Source: Drouetiella hepatica Uher 2000/2452 | GTDB taxonomy: Bacteria; Cyanobacteriota; Cyanobacteriia; Elainellales; Elainellaceae | Length of the DNA: 64,000 bases | NCBI GenBank assembly: GCA_019359505.1 | Contig: JAHHHD010000002.1 | Coordinates: 186,001 to 250,000, forward strand | Direction of reading: 5' to 3' | Program-made: the position numbers and the translations under genes | Shown here: piece after piece, positions 17,323-26,837 of the stretch | Numbering within the stretch: position 1 is the stretch's first letter | Layout: each line of letters begins with the position of its first letter | Notes under the pieces: model-generated | Told to the model about the DNA's origin: nothing | Seen by the model: the letters and a program-made list of their open reading frames with translations, nothing else | Databases searched by the model: none

Positions 17323-19121
17323 TAGGGCATGACCGTCATCGCAGAGCCGCCGCCTCGGCGCACAGGTTCAGCCACCGCAACAAGGGTGCCATCAGATTGA
17401 ATCACCAGTCCCGTAGCTGCCCCAATCTCAGGAACAGGTTCCAGACTATGCCCTAGTGCCGTCAAAGCCTGACCCAGTTCCTCCGCTTCCAGACCGCCAT
17501 CTACTTGGGTAATGCCGCCATTACGCTGAGACAGGCGGGGAGCAGCGATCGCCTCATTCATCGGCAAACCCAAATCTATCAAATTGACGGCAATGCCCAC
17601 TACCGTCGTGATGATGGTGGAGCCGCCTGGAGAACCAAAGGCAAGCACTCTGCCGTCTGGTGCAAAAGCGATCGTCGGAGCCATGCTGCTACGGGGACGT
17701 TTGCCCGGTTCTGGCGCGTTGGGGTGGGGGCTAGTGGGGTCAAAGTCGGTCAGCTCATTATTGAGAATAAAGCCATAGCCCGGAACGACAATACCCGAAC
17801 CGCCCGTGGACTCGATCGTCAGCGTGTAGGAAACAACGTTGCCGAAGCGATCGCTCGTCACCAAGTGTGTCGTAGAAAGCCCCTCCTGAGTTTGTGCCAT
17901 AGCTACCGCTGGAGGAGCAGTCAGGCTGGGGCTAGGGTCTTTCTGATGGGGCAAAGGGTTTCCAGGAGCCGCGCGAAAGGCTTTCTCGTCAGCCGGGGCG
18001 CGATCGCCTATCTCCCGTCGCCGCAGTTCTGCAAAGCTCTCACTCTGTAAGCCCGGTAGCGGCACATCTACAAATTCTGGGTCGCCCAGATAGGCATTGC
18101 GATCGGCAAATGCCAGCCTTTCAGCTTCGATGACATTGTGCCAGATTTGAGGGCGATCGAGCTGGCTAAGATCAAATCCTGCCAACATCTTCAGAACTTC
18201 GCCTAGAGCAATACCGCCGCTGCTGGGCAAACCCATACTGTAGAGCTGGTAGCCGCGATAGGAGGTTTTGATGGCAGGTCGCACCCGCACGGCATATTGG
18301 TCGAGATCTGCCAGGGTCATGCCGCCCGAAATCACGCGAAAGGGTGGATCGCTGACGGGAGGATTCTGAACGGTCTGGGCGATCGCTTTGCCAATGTCGC
18401 CCCGGTAGAACTCGTTAATGCCTTTATCTGCCAGCAGCCTGTAAGTTTTTGCCAAGTCAGGATTTTTGAATGTCGCGCCCACCACAGGCGGCTTGCCCTG
18501 CGGCAAATAGAGCGATCGCGTAGAGCTAAATGCCGCAAACCGCGCCTGATTCTGGGCAATCTGGCTGACAAAGGTGGCATCGACGGTGAAGCCTTTCTCC
18601 GCTAGGGCGATCGCGGGCTGTAGAGCCTGAGACAAGCTCAAAGTGCCATAGCGGCTCAGCGCTTCTGCCCATTCTGAGAGCGTACCCGGAACTCCCACCG
18701 CGGCACCGTTGCTAATGCGATCGGGCATGAAGGTCAGCAGCTCGCCCGTCGGACTATCTGGATTTTTGAACATATCCACCGTTGCCGTTGCCGGAGCCTG
18801 TTCTCGCCCGTCGATCGTGATGACGCGATCGACATCCTTGAGATAAACCACCATGAAGCCGCCGCCGCCAATCCCTGCTGAGAAAGGCTCGACCACCCCC
18901 AAAGCTGCCGCCGTAGCCACCGCTGCGTCAACAGCATTGCCTCCCGACTTCAGCACATCGATACCCACCTGGGTAGCGCGCGAATCGACAGAGGCGATCG
19001 CGCCGCCATGACCGATTGCCACTGCGGGATTTGCCTGGAGGGGAATCTGGGCTACTGTCGGAGAACGCTGAAAGAAGAGCATCAAAGCTAAAGCCAGCAA
19101 CCCTAAAAAAGTTCGTTGCAT
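17322..19121 (-). CDS. ggt: Gamma-glutamyltransferase (glutathione hydrolase)
   Basis: Ntn-hydrolase that cleaves the gamma-glutamyl bond of glutathione, probably in the periplasm. Signal peptide: MQRTFLGLLALALMLFFQRS with cleavage after about residue 25. The self-cleavage site giving the small subunit is Thr417 in STTHLVTSDRFGN; the substrate-binding GGSGIVVPGYGFILNNE block and the PGKRPRSSMAPTI block follow, as in active enzymes. 599 aa is normal length. The last codons abut the 18-bp tandem repeat array. Confidence 0.94.
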   Translation of the reverse strand: MQRTFLGLLALALMLFFQRSPTVAQIPLQANPAVAIGHGGAIASVDSRATQVGIDVLKSGGNAVDAAVATAAALGVVEPFSAGIGGGGFMVVYLKDVDRVITIDGREQAPATATVDMFKNPDSPTGELLTFMPDRISNGAAVGVPGTLSEWAEALSRYGTLSLSQALQPAIALAEKGFTVDATFVSQIAQNQARFAAFSSTRSLYLPQGKPPVVGATFKNPDLAKTYRLLADKGINEFYRGDIGKAIAQTVQNPPVSDPPFRVISGGMTLADLDQYAVRVRPAIKTSYRGYQLYSMGLPSSGGIALGEVLKMLAGFDLSQLDRPQIWHNVIEAERLAFADRNAYLGDPEFVDVPLPGLQSESFAELRRREIGDRAPADEKAFRAAPGNPLPHQKDPSPSLTAPPAVAMAQTQEGLSTTHLVTSDRFGNVVSYTLTIESTGGSGIVVPGYGFILNNELTDFDPTSPHPNAPEPGKRPRSSMAPTIAFAPDGRVLAFGSPGGSTIITTVVGIAVNLIDLGLPMNEAIAAPRLSQRNGGITQVDGGLEAEELGQALTALGHSLEPVPEIGAATGLVIQSDGTLVAVAEPVRRGGGSAMTVMP

Positions 19122-19203
19122 CGGTTATTTCCGCAGTCAAGATGAAGAGATTGAAGCGATAGTATCCCCTGCTTAAACGCGCTGCAAGTTTTTCCTTCAA
19201 GTT

Positions 19204-19397
19204 TTATAGCTGTCGCCAGTTTGCCTATACATTTAAGACCCAAACAGGTCAGATGATTTTCGAGAGCCGCGCTCCGCACGGCTCTCGAAAATCATCTGAC
19301 GCCTCATCAACTTAAATTGGTATTAGGACATTTAGGGTGGGGCGCTTCGCGCCCCACCCTAAATGTCCCTGTCTTAACCGCCTTGGCGGTTGTTTTA
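19204..19397 (+). repeat. Type-1 hairpin element, interrupted by a type-2 hairpin element
   Basis: Left flank TATAGCTGTCGCCAGTTTG and right flank TAACCGCCTTGGCGGTTG enclose a stem of 20-bp perfect arms (19326-19345 and 19349-19368, loop TTC). Between left flank and stem sits a second palindrome with ends ATTTAAGACCC and CTTAAATTGG and 22-bp arms (19248-19269 and 19279-19300). The second element seems to have inserted into the first. Confidence 0.75.
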
Positions 19398-20441
19398 CCA
19401 ATGGAGCTTGCCATCGGGCATAATTGCCTCCGTCAAACAGGCTCCTTCTAGCCGAGCCTCCCAAAGATTAGCCTGATGCAAATTGGCTTGGCTCAAGTCT
19501 GCTCCCGTTAGATTTGCCCCCGTCAAATTTGCCATGGTTAGGTCAGCCTTGACCAGTTTTGCCCCTGCTAAATTGGCTTTGCCCAGGCTGGCTTCTCGCA
19601 AGTCAGCTTCATTGAGCACTGCGCCCTGAAAATTAGCGGTGTAGAGATTTGCCCCAATCAAATTTGCGCCAATTAAGGTCGATCGCATCAAGTTTGCATG
19701 GCTCAGATTTGCCATACAAAGATTTGCCAAGCTGAGATTTGCCTTTGATAAATTGGCTTTGTACAGCGTTGCGCCAATCAGATTGGATAGACAAAACACA
19801 GCCACACTGAGATCAGCTTCTCGCAGATTGGCTTCCCGCAAATTAGCTTGAATAAAGCTTGCCTCCCGCAAATCAGCATGGCTCAAATTGGTGGCATAGA
19901 GCGTTGCATGACTAAAATTAGCGGTGTAGAACTTCGCAGCGGTCAGATCAGCCTGGGTCAAGTCGGCTTTGGTCAAATCGGCAAGACAGCCATCGGCATG
20001 GCTGAGTTCGGCAAAGCTGAGGTTAGCTGCCTGTAGGCTGGCTTCCCGCAGGTTGGCTTCCCGCAAATTCGCCAGCCGTAAGGAGGCATTCTGGAGATTA
20101 GCTCTGTGCAAATTTGCAGATTGTAGGTTGGCTTCCCGCAGATCGGCTCCCGACAAGTTGGCTTCCTGCAAATTAGCCGCTTCTAAATTGGCTGTATAAA
20201 ACAGAGAAGCTTGCAGATTGGCTCTTTGCAAATTTGCCCGACTCAGGTTTGCCATGCAGAAGTCGGTGTGGCGCAAAATGGCAGCTCTCAAGTTGGTGCG
20301 ATCGAGAGCTGCCTCCCTGAGATTAAACTGATCTAGATGAATCTGACTCAGATCGGGATAAATTTCTCTATGGTCATTTCGCCAATTGTTCCAGACAGAA
20401 ATTCCCTGTTTGAGCAGTGCCAAATGCGCCTGATTAGCCAT
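19395..20441 (-). CDS. Pentapeptide-repeat protein (348 aa)
   Basis: After a 37-residue head (LLKQGISVWNNWRNDHREIYPD) nearly all of the chain is A(D/N)LxX pentapeptides, about 60 units, to residue 345, ending AIMPDGKLHW. Such repeats fold as a right-handed quadrilateral beta-helix. No signal peptide or extra domain is seen. The head and the tail (IMPDG) are shared with the pentapeptide gene at 27918, so the two are paralogues. Functions of cyanobacterial members are mostly unknown. Confidence 0.88.
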   Translation of the reverse strand: MANQAHLALLKQGISVWNNWRNDHREIYPDLSQIHLDQFNLREAALDRTNLRAAILRHTDFCMANLSRANLQRANLQASLFYTANLEAANLQEANLSGADLREANLQSANLHRANLQNASLRLANLREANLREASLQAANLSFAELSHADGCLADLTKADLTQADLTAAKFYTANFSHATLYATNLSHADLREASFIQANLREANLREADLSVAVFCLSNLIGATLYKANLSKANLSLANLCMANLSHANLMRSTLIGANLIGANLYTANFQGAVLNEADLREASLGKANLAGAKLVKADLTMANLTGANLTGADLSQANLHQANLWEARLEGACLTEAIMPDGKLHW

Positions 20442-20525
20442 CAGATTGATCTTTGCATCCTGCCCTCAAGGGATAAGTCACTGCCAAAATGTTTTACAAC
20501 GCTTTGCGCTTGGTTTAAGTATGGG

Positions 20526-20613
20526 GCAACTGCCAAGGTGGTTAGGACATTTTGGTGGAGTGCTTTGCGCCCCACCCAAAATATCCTAAGCAAACTAGCG
20601 ACAGCTATACAAG
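20526..20613 (-). repeat. Type-1 hairpin element (decayed copy)
   Basis: In reverse orientation, GCAACTGCCAAGGTGGTTAGGAC ... TCCTAAGCAAACTAGCGACAGCTATA bracket an imperfect stem around GTGCTTTGCGC. Flanks match the type-1 family, while the stem arms have several mismatches, which suggests an old copy. Confidence 0.65.
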
Positions 20614-20747
20614 TAAACGGGATAGCTACATTAGGGATGAAAATAGGGATGAGGTTAATATTCCCCTACATTTTCTAAAGCTCTCAAGCATGAAAAAGCA
20701 CCCCGATCGCGGAGTGCTTTCCAGACATTCATGAGCTACGGAGCAAG

Positions 20748-21725
20748 CTAGAAGGTCATTTCAGCTTCTTGAACTCGCTCGACCTGCTTCTTCTTCAGCA
20801 CCAACATGATTTGAGACAGCGTCACAGCTGCCAAGAAAGCCAGCAAACCCTTGACGCGGTTGGGGCTTTGCAGAACGATCTCCACATCTTTCTGACCAAA
20901 GCCGCCTACGTTGGGATTTGAGGTGATGGCAGCACCTGCCGCCACTTCTTCGCCCTGAGAGACGATTAGCTCTGGCCCCGCAGGGATTGTATCCGTTACG
21001 GTCGTGCCGTCTTCCTTGGTGAGGGTTACGTCATAGCCACCATCATCTTTTTTGGCGATCGCCGACACCACCCCAGCCGCAGACGCGTTGTAGACCGTGT
21101 TGTTGCTCTTTTCACCCGTGGGATACACCTGACCCCGACCCCGATTGGCACCCAGATGAATCTGATATTTGCCAAACTGCACCGCTTTATTGGTGGTTGG
21201 GTCAGGAGACAGAACCGGAAAAACGATCTCTTGGTACTGCTCACCGGGCAGAGGCCCTACCAAAATAATGTTGTCTTGGGTTTCGCTGTAAGGTTGGAAT
21301 AAGTAGCCAGGTCCTACCTCTTCCTTCATGTCCTCCGGAATCCGATCTTCTGGGGCAATCTTGAAGCCTTCTGGCAACATCAGCACTGCGCCTACGTTTA
21401 AACCGCCCTTCTCACCGTTGCTCAAAACCTGTTGGGTATTAAGGTCGTAGGGAATTTTGACGATCGCCTTAAAGACCGTGTCAGGCAGCACTGCCTGAGG
21501 AACTTCGACCTCAGAAGGCTTGGCGGCAAGGTGACAGTTGGCGCAAACGATTCGTCCTGTGGCTTCGCGGGGCGTCGCGTAATTTTGCTGTGCCCAGAAA
21601 GGATAGGCAGCGGCAGATTGAGGAGCGACCAGATCGCTGCCGAATAGCGCAATCGTCGCTAAAGCAATGCAGAGAAGCAGTTTTTTACTGCGGGTCAATA
21701 GGGTTGACCAAAAAGTTAGTCTCAT
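20748..21725 (-). CDS. petA: Apocytochrome f PetA
   Basis: c-type cytochrome subunit of the b6f complex in the thylakoid membrane, passing electrons from the Rieske protein to plastocyanin or cytochrome c6. A signal peptide precedes the mature N-terminus YPFWAQQNY, whose Tyr is the axial haem ligand. The haem site is CANCH. The lumenal domain is followed by a C-terminal membrane helix ([21 protein letters not shown]). Start [10 protein letters not shown] at 21725 is preferred over an in-frame ATG at 21758. It lies 94 bp downstream of petC, forming the usual petCA operon. Confidence 0.97.
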   Translation of the reverse strand: MRLTFWSTLLTRSKKLLLCIALATIALFGSDLVAPQSAAAYPFWAQQNYATPREATGRIVCANCHLAAKPSEVEVPQAVLPDTVFKAIVKIPYDLNTQQVLSNGEKGGLNVGAVLMLPEGFKIAPEDRIPEDMKEEVGPGYLFQPYSETQDNIILVGPLPGEQYQEIVFPVLSPDPTTNKAVQFGKYQIHLGANRGRGQVYPTGEKSNNTVYNASAAGVVSAIAKKDDGGYDVTLTKEDGTTVTDTIPAGPELIVSQGEEVAAGAAITSNPNVGGFGQKDVEIVLQSPNRVKGLLAFLAAVTLSQIMLVLKKKQVERVQEAEMTF

Positions 21726-21819
21726 GGGTGGCGTTCTTTGCAAAGGATGGCAGTTCAAAAGGGGTGGCAGTTGAAGAGGGCGATCGGCATAGCAATCGGC
21801 GTAAAATGCGGGCTAAAGG

Positions 21820-22362
21820 CTAGGCCCACCAGGGTTCTTCTTGAGTACGGAAATCAGTTTCAGTCCACTGGCTGAAGGCAACCTTACCGTCTTCGGTGGG
21901 CGCTGCGTGTACCAGGGCTAACGACAGAGGTGCAGGACCTCGTACCACTTTGCCCTCGTTGTTGTACTGAGAGCCATGGCAAGGGCACATGAACTTGTTT
22001 TCGTTGGCGTTCCAGGGAACCACACAGCCTAAGTGGGTGCAAACAGCGTTGAGACCATAGCTAGCGATCGCATCTGCGCCTTCCACGGTGATGTAGGTCG
22101 GGTCGCCCTTCAGCCCTTGCGCCAAAACTCGCTCACCCGCTTTGTGCTCCTCTAAAAACTTGCTCAGCACAATATCATTGCCCAGAGCATCTTTGGCAGT
22201 CACGCCGCCGCCCGTGCCGCCACTCGACGGTGGAATAAAATACTTGACCACGGGATAAAGCGCTCCTAGCGCTGTTCCGGTGACTGCCCCAAAAGTCAGC
22301 AGATTCATGAATTGACGACGACCCAAATCGGGTACATCAGAAGTTCCAGAGAGTTGAGTCAT
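21820..22362 (-). CDS. petC: Cytochrome b6f Rieske iron-sulfur subunit PetC
   Basis: Carries the 2Fe-2S cluster that oxidises plastoquinol. The cluster motifs CTHLGC and CPCHGS are intact. A single N-terminal membrane helix ([21 protein letters not shown]) is preceded by RRQ, matching the Tat-dependent insertion of Rieske proteins. The Gly-rich hinge SSGGTGGGV separates helix and head. 180 aa is normal. It is the first gene of the petC-petA operon. Confidence 0.97.
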   Translation of the reverse strand: MTQLSGTSDVPDLGRRQFMNLLTFGAVTGTALGALYPVVKYFIPPSSGGTGGGVTAKDALGNDIVLSKFLEEHKAGERVLAQGLKGDPTYITVEGADAIASYGLNAVCTHLGCVVPWNANENKFMCPCHGSQYNNEGKVVRGPAPLSLALVHAAPTEDGKVAFSQWTETDFRTQEEPWWA

Positions 22363-22835
22363 GATTTGACCAAAGGGTGTCAGTTGAATGGGATGTTTAG
22401 GGCGCTACAGGCTGCAATCAGCCGCAATAGATTCAGTATTGCCATGCGACCGTTTTTTCTTAAGTCTGCTTCTTAAATTGAGGATCAGGCAGACAAAAAC
22501 ATCAGGCTGCGAGGTTGGGGAAACCAGAGAGTGCGATCGCCGCTACCGTCTCAGCAGGAAGTTTGCAGCTTTTCTATAGACATTATTACATGGTATGCAG
22601 CCGCAATCTATGGAGGCAGACCTGTAGCGCCAAATTTATTCTACAGGTCTGCAACTCAATCTATAGCTGTGTTCACAGCGGTTAGGATAGGGGCATTTTT
22701 GAGGTCGTGCTCCACGACCTCAAAAATGTTCTAAGCCCGATGATTATGGCTGTAGGGCGGATGGGAAGATGGCTGTAAGTGGCGCGGCTGTAGTATCATG
22801 GCTGTGCTTGCAGTTGTCTAGCCTAAACTCCCGCT
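22363..22835. other. Spacer between petC and the Cys-repeat gene
   Basis: About 470 bp between divergent genes. It contains a type-1 hairpin element (listed separately) and presumably the petCA promoter. No protein-coding frame is convincing. Confidence 0.5.
22660..22738 (+). repeat. Type-1-related hairpin element with a divergent stem
   Basis: The flank pieces TATAGCTGT, GCGGTTAGGAT and GTTCTAAGC surround a 16-bp perfect stem CATTTTTGAGGTCGTG (22694-22709) / 22713-22728 with loop CTC. The stem is quite different from that of other copies yet pairs perfectly. Confidence 0.65.
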
Positions 22836-23519
22836 ATGCCTAATTCTGATTTGCGATCGCCTCACCGTTTTTTGAGCAAAGCTCATTGGATTCGCCTGTC
22901 TGTTGCGCAACTGGCATCGGCTGGGTTGGTGGCTACTGCGCTCCCGGCTTCTGCCTTTTTCTACAGCACTCCCGCTTCTGACACAACCTATCGCAGCACC
23001 AGCGCAGACTACCGCACCTGTGTTGCTCAAATTACGGGCGCAGGGATTGTTGCCGCCGATGCCGCAACAGCCTGTGCTGCGGCTCTGTATCCTAGAGACT
23101 TGTCAAAGTGCGTGACGAACATTGACGCTGGCACAGCATTGACTTCAGCAGATGCGATCGCTAACTGCACTAGAGTTCGTCGCCCTGTTGAGTTAGCTAC
23201 CTGTGTGGTAGACATTGGGGCGATCGACAACCCCACGGAGACGGCACCATTGCTCAACATTGTCGATCACTGCCGCCGTAGTCTGCTGCCGCTGAGATTT
23301 TCAGCTTGTGTGGTGGGGCTAAGGAGCCAGGTTGATTTTGCAACCTCAGCTGCTCTATCAAACTGTATTGCCGCCACCAACCGCCCCCGGAATGTGTTGC
23401 CCAACTTTATGCCCAGCGGCATGACTTCGACAGAGCCTCCTACCGCTCAGCCTGCTCCTGATCAGCTGCAACAAGCTGTGCCAGAGACAACGCCTTCTGC
23501 TCCCACACCTGCTAAATAG
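22836..23519 (+). CDS. Secreted protein with four Cys-containing repeats
   Basis: 227 aa, family not recognised. A signal peptide ends near PASA-FF (residue about 41). The mature part has four repeats of about 37 residues, each with a pair of Cys: TCVAQI...TACAAALYP, KCVTNI...ANCTRVRRP, TCVVDI...DHCRRSLLP and ACVVGL...SNCIAATNRP. Even Cys numbers suggest one disulfide per repeat in the periplasm or outside. A Pro/Thr/Gln-rich tail (190-227) follows. Function unknown. Confidence 0.75.
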   Translation: MPNSDLRSPHRFLSKAHWIRLSVAQLASAGLVATALPASAFFYSTPASDTTYRSTSADYRTCVAQITGAGIVAADAATACAAALYPRDLSKCVTNIDAGTALTSADAIANCTRVRRPVELATCVVDIGAIDNPTETAPLLNIVDHCRRSLLPLRFSACVVGLRSQVDFATSAALSNCIAATNRPRNVLPNFMPSGMTSTEPPTAQPAPDQLQQAVPETTPSAPTPAK

Positions 23520-23821
23520 TAGATTAACGCGAGTTTTGCCCGCTGGCAGCCTCACCTGAAAGCAGCTCCCTACTTTCTTTATCTGACCTGTGACGATGAT
23601 TTCGCCGCCGTGGGCTTGCGAGCATCTGCTTGAGTATCTGCCGGATGAAGGCGCTCAGGATGGCTCTGCATCACCTCAATTGCGGGGCTGGCAAAATGTG
23701 ATGCCGTCTAGGGGAGGCAGCATCACGTCTAAAAGTAATCATTTCATGAGGTTTAGACGGTTGCCGTTACGCCTGCAATCTTTGTAGAGATAATGGGCGA
23801 AAAAGCACAGGAGAAGCGATC
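23520..23821. other. Spacer, no gene recognised
   Basis: About 300 bp between the Cys-repeat gene and the CysQ-like gene. A 65-codon frame at 23590 has neither a ribosome-binding site nor a recognisable domain. Nothing else is seen. Confidence 0.4.
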
Positions 23822-23839
23822 GTGGAAGAACTTCAGATC

Positions 23840-24712
23840 ATGACAGATCAGACCGTAGATGAGATCTTATCTGTTGTCCGTTCGCTGGGGTGGGGTGCGG
23901 CAGCCATTTTGCGATCGTACTATCGAGGCGAGCCAGATGCGGCTGGGATGGCGCGATCGCTTGAAATTCAAGACAAGAAAGATGGGCCTGTAACAGCAGC
24001 CGATTTAGCGGTCAATCACTACGTTTTGAGCAAGCTGGAAGCCATCTTTGGCACAGAGAATTTCGGCTACTTGAGCGAAGAAACCTACAAAGCCCAAGGC
24101 GCAGACACACCTCTCCCCTACGACTGGGTCTGGATCTTAGACCCATTAGACGGTACGCGAGACTTTATTGACAAAACAGGCGAATATGCTTTTCATCTAG
24201 CGCTTACCCATCAAGGTCGCCCTGTCATCACCGTTGTAGCTTGCCCAGAGCTAGAAAAACTTTACTACGCCACTTTAGGCGGGGGGGCATTTGCAGAAAC
24301 TTCTGGCGGCAGCCAGCCCCTGCAGGTGTCGTCGCAAGACAATATTGCCAGCCTAACGCTAGTCGCTAGCCGCACCCATCGGGACGATCGCTTTAACCAA
24401 CTCCTCAAACAGCTTCCCTGCCAAGATCAGCTTTTTGTCGGCAGCGTTGGCGGCAAGATCGCGGCAATTGTGGAGCAGCGAGCAGAGGTTTATCTCTCTC
24501 TATCGGGCAAGTCTGCGCCCAAAGATTGGGATATGGCGGCTCCAGAGCTAATCTTGACCGAAGCTGGAGGGCGCTTTACCCACGCAGATGGCTCACCCTT
24601 GCGCTATAACCAGGGCGATGTCAGTCAGTGGGGCTGCTTAATTGCCAGCAACGGCGCTTGCCATGACCAGCTTTGTGCCGAGGCAACGCGGATTTTGGCA
24701 CAGGAGAGCTGA
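23840..24712 (+). CDS. 3'(2'),5'-bisphosphate nucleotidase CysQ / inositol monophosphatase family
   Basis: Lithium-sensitive Mg-dependent phosphatase. Metal motifs are present: LSEE (near residue 80), DPLDGTRDF (near 103-111) and WDMAAPELILTEAGG (near 230). CysQ removes the 3'-phosphate from PAP, a by-product of sulfate assimilation; an inositol-phosphatase role cannot be excluded. ATG 23840 (MTDQTVDEIL) is one possible start; a GTG at 23822 gives six more residues and has a nearby GAGAAG purine stretch. Downstream is a type-1 hairpin. Confidence 0.85.
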   Translation: MTDQTVDEILSVVRSLGWGAAAILRSYYRGEPDAAGMARSLEIQDKKDGPVTAADLAVNHYVLSKLEAIFGTENFGYLSEETYKAQGADTPLPYDWVWILDPLDGTRDFIDKTGEYAFHLALTHQGRPVITVVACPELEKLYYATLGGGAFAETSGGSQPLQVSSQDNIASLTLVASRTHRDDRFNQLLKQLPCQDQLFVGSVGGKIAAIVEQRAEVYLSLSGKSAPKDWDMAAPELILTEAGGRFTHADGSPLRYNQGDVSQWGCLIASNGACHDQLCAEATRILAQES

Positions 24713-24750
24713 TCAACTTTGGATTTCAGGGGAGTTCAAAATTTAGAATA

Positions 24751-24863
24751 ACTGTAGCTGTCGCCAGTTTGCTTAGGGTATTGAGGAAGGGGACATTTAG
24801 GGTGGGGCGCGAAGCGCCCCACCCTAAATGTCCCCTTCCTCACCGCCTTGGCGCTTGCCATAC
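24751..24863 (+). repeat. Type-1 hairpin element with 28-bp perfect stem
   Basis: Flanks TGTAGCTGTCGCCAGTTTGC and ACCGCCTTGGCGCTTGCCATA surround arms 24783-24810 and 24814-24841 with loop GAA. The outer eight base pairs (GAGGAAGG/CCTTCCTC) are unique to this copy and pair exactly. It lies between two convergent genes and could also act as a terminator. Confidence 0.85.
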
Positions 24864-24865
24864 TT

Positions 24866-25993
24866 CTACTCCCCTTCGGTAGCCACCGGAGAAGGCTTCA
24901 TAGGCAGGTCTGGGTCAGTGGATTCAGTCATGATTGTGGTGGAGACTAGCTGCAAATCCTGCGGATTCGTGCGGATAGCATCAAATGAACCTTTGATGAA
25001 ACTGGCGATCGGTACAGCAACCACCAACCCCAAAAAGCCGCCTAGCTTCACGCCCAAGTCTAGCGAAACCAGCATCCAGACCGGATTTAATCCCGTAAGC
25101 TCTCCTAGAATTCGAGGAGCCAAAAGATTCTCGATCACCTGGTTGATGATGACTGCCACCAGCAGCACCTTCACGCCTAGCCAAAAATTTTGCAGCGCCA
25201 ACAGCAAGCTAACGACTAGAATCGTCGTCGTACCGCCAAAAGGAATCAGGCTAGCCACCCCAATACCCACGCCAAAGAGCTGTGCCAAAGGAATTCTAAG
25301 GCTCAGCAAAACCGTCGTTTGCACTAGGCTGATGATGGCAGCCATTGTTGCCTGACCTGCAATGTAGCGCTCAAAATTAAGCGGTAGCGCCTGTCGGATC
25401 TGGTTGTTCCAGCCCAAGGGTAGCCATCCTAAAATTCCAGCCCAAAGACTTTCGCCCCGCAGCACCAAAAAGATCGTGAAAACCAGCGTCAAAAACACGT
25501 TGACGACACTGCCGATCGCCCCAAACACAATGCTAAAGGCTTGGCTAGTAAACGATCGTAGCCCCGTCGTGAACCGAGCCACCGTTTGGTTGAACGTCGT
25601 GCTGATGTCGATTGGCAACTGCTGAGCGATCGCCCAATCCTCAATGGTTTTAAGCTGCTGCTGACCCGACTTAATCCATTCTGGTAGGCGAATGAGCAGC
25701 TCGTTGGCCTGCCGCAAAATCAGCGGCGCCAGAAAGACTGCCAACACCCCCAGAATAAATAGAAACGCTAGCAGCACAATTCCAACAGCAATGCCGCGCT
25801 TTACCCCACGATCTTTAAGAAACCGAATGGGGTAATCCAGCAAAAAGGCAAGCAGCGTTGCTGTAATCAAAATGGTCAGCAAGGGCTGTAGCTCTTGAGC
25901 CAGCAGCGAGAGCAGCCAGCCATTCAAGAAAATGAGTGGGAAAGTCAGCCCAAGTGTGAGCAGACGCGGCAGCTTTGAAATGGACTGAAACAT
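24866..25993 (-). CDS. AI-2E family transporter (YdiK/PerM-like permease)
   Basis: 375 aa polytopic membrane protein, about seven or eight hydrophobic segments, with the family layout: paired N-terminal helices (LTLGLTFPLIFLNGWLLSLL), a long soluble helical loop (residues about 100-170), and the C-terminal motif GLVVAVPIASFIKG. Members export autoinducer-2 or act as Na+/H+ antiporters; the substrate here is not known. The C-terminus is a short acidic, Pro-rich tail. Confidence 0.85.
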   Translation of the reverse strand: MFQSISKLPRLLTLGLTFPLIFLNGWLLSLLAQELQPLLTILITATLLAFLLDYPIRFLKDRGVKRGIAVGIVLLAFLFILGVLAVFLAPLILRQANELLIRLPEWIKSGQQQLKTIEDWAIAQQLPIDISTTFNQTVARFTTGLRSFTSQAFSIVFGAIGSVVNVFLTLVFTIFLVLRGESLWAGILGWLPLGWNNQIRQALPLNFERYIAGQATMAAIISLVQTTVLLSLRIPLAQLFGVGIGVASLIPFGGTTTILVVSLLLALQNFWLGVKVLLVAVIINQVIENLLAPRILGELTGLNPVWMLVSLDLGVKLGGFLGLVVAVPIASFIKGSFDAIRTNPQDLQLVSTTIMTESTDPDLPMKPSPVATEGE

Positions 25994-26040
25994 GGGGGAG
26001 GGGCACTGTAGACTTCAAACCAGATTATCAAGCAGATCGG

Positions 26041-26393
26041 AGGGAGTTTCGAGCGCAGTATTTTAAGCGCAATCCACTAATACAGTAGCGTAAGGGCGAT
26101 CGTCTCAGGTCACTCGAAGGGCTTGACATTCATTGAACTGATCACGCAAAGCCGTGAAGCTCAATGGCGACCTTGCCAGCTCAACGCAGAATCGCTCAAG
26201 GACATTTAATGACTGGCTTGAACAGTACAGCGCTACGCGCTTAGATCCAATGAGTTATTTTTTGAGAGCCGCGCTCCGCACGGCTCTCAAAAAATAACTC
26301 GTCCTAACTCAATTACGTAATGCCATATCGTCAGTTCTGGGAGGAGAACTGCGATCGCTTGGAGGATTATCGACACAAACCGCAAGGGCAATC
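26041..26393. other. Spacer with a hairpin, no gene recognised
   Basis: Between the AI-2E gene and the hypothetical gene ending at 26394. Apart from the palindrome at 26252-26300 no feature is recognised; no supported coding frame. Confidence 0.4.
26252..26300. repeat. Hairpin sharing its apex with the type-2 element
   Basis: 20-bp perfect arms GAGTTATTTTTTGAGAGCCG (26252-26271) and 26281-26300, with apex CGCTCCGCA. The apex and the inner GAGAGCCG are identical to the palindrome at 19248-19300, but the outer stem is different and still perfectly paired. Confidence 0.8.
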
Positions 26394-26837
26394 CTAAACT
26401 TCTGGCTGGCAAGCATTCCGACTGGGCTGAGCAGACAGCAACAGGTCTGCTCGCCAAAGCCCTGCTCGACAGACGAGAGGACAATATTGGGTGATGAGCT
26501 GTCGCTGTTGAGCAGTGGGTGGCAGTCTAGCAATATCGTACTTGGCGATCGCTCTGGCAAGACGGCGGGCATCATCAAAAGGTGCGCCACATTTGAGCAG
26601 CCGTCGCCAGTAGAGGAACATGATTTTTTTTAGGGCAAGGGTTTGAGCGATCGCCTGGGCATCATCGGCTGAAACGCCCAAAGCCGTAAGCTTGTGCCAG
26701 TCAAATTCTAGGGCAGCTTCAACGGTTAGGGATTGAGGCGGAGCAAAGGTTGAATGATTGTAGGTTCGAGAAGTGGGACGGGAAGTGGAGGAGCGATCGC
26801 CGGAGGCGGGCAAAACGCTCAGGTTAGAGTTATTCAT
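26394..26837 (-). CDS. Hypothetical protein with two helical repeats (147 aa)
   Basis: Not recognised. After a Ser/Thr-rich N-terminus (1-40) there are two similar helical segments, ALGVSADDAQAIAQTLALKK and KCGAPFDDARRLARAIAKYD. Both have a DDA(Q/R)xxA core, so they look like an internal duplication. The C-terminus LPPTAQQRQLITQYCPLV is amphipathic. No signal peptide. A coding role is likely from the internal repeat; function unknown. Confidence 0.55.
   Translation of the reverse strand: MNNSNLSVLPASGDRSSTSRPTSRTYNHSTFAPPQSLTVEAALEFDWHKLTALGVSADDAQAIAQTLALKKIMFLYWRRLLKCGAPFDDARRLARAIAKYDIARLPPTAQQRQLITQYCPLVCRAGLWRADLLLSAQPSRNACQPEV

Noticed and set aside
17166-17456. Plus-strand frame encoding a repeating Ala-Leu-Arg-Ile pattern
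   Set aside because: It is a by-product of the 18-bp tandem array (multiple of three, no stops) and continues antisense into ggt. No ribosome-binding site or domain.
24828-25355. Plus-strand frame of 175 codons opposite the AI-2E gene
   Set aside because: It begins inside a hairpin element and is antisense to a clear membrane-protein gene; its composition is that of a shadow frame.
26394-26590. Overlapping minus-strand frames at 26287-26590 as extra genes
   Set aside because: They overlap the 147-aa gene in other frames and show no internal pattern, unlike the DDA-type repeat of the chosen frame.
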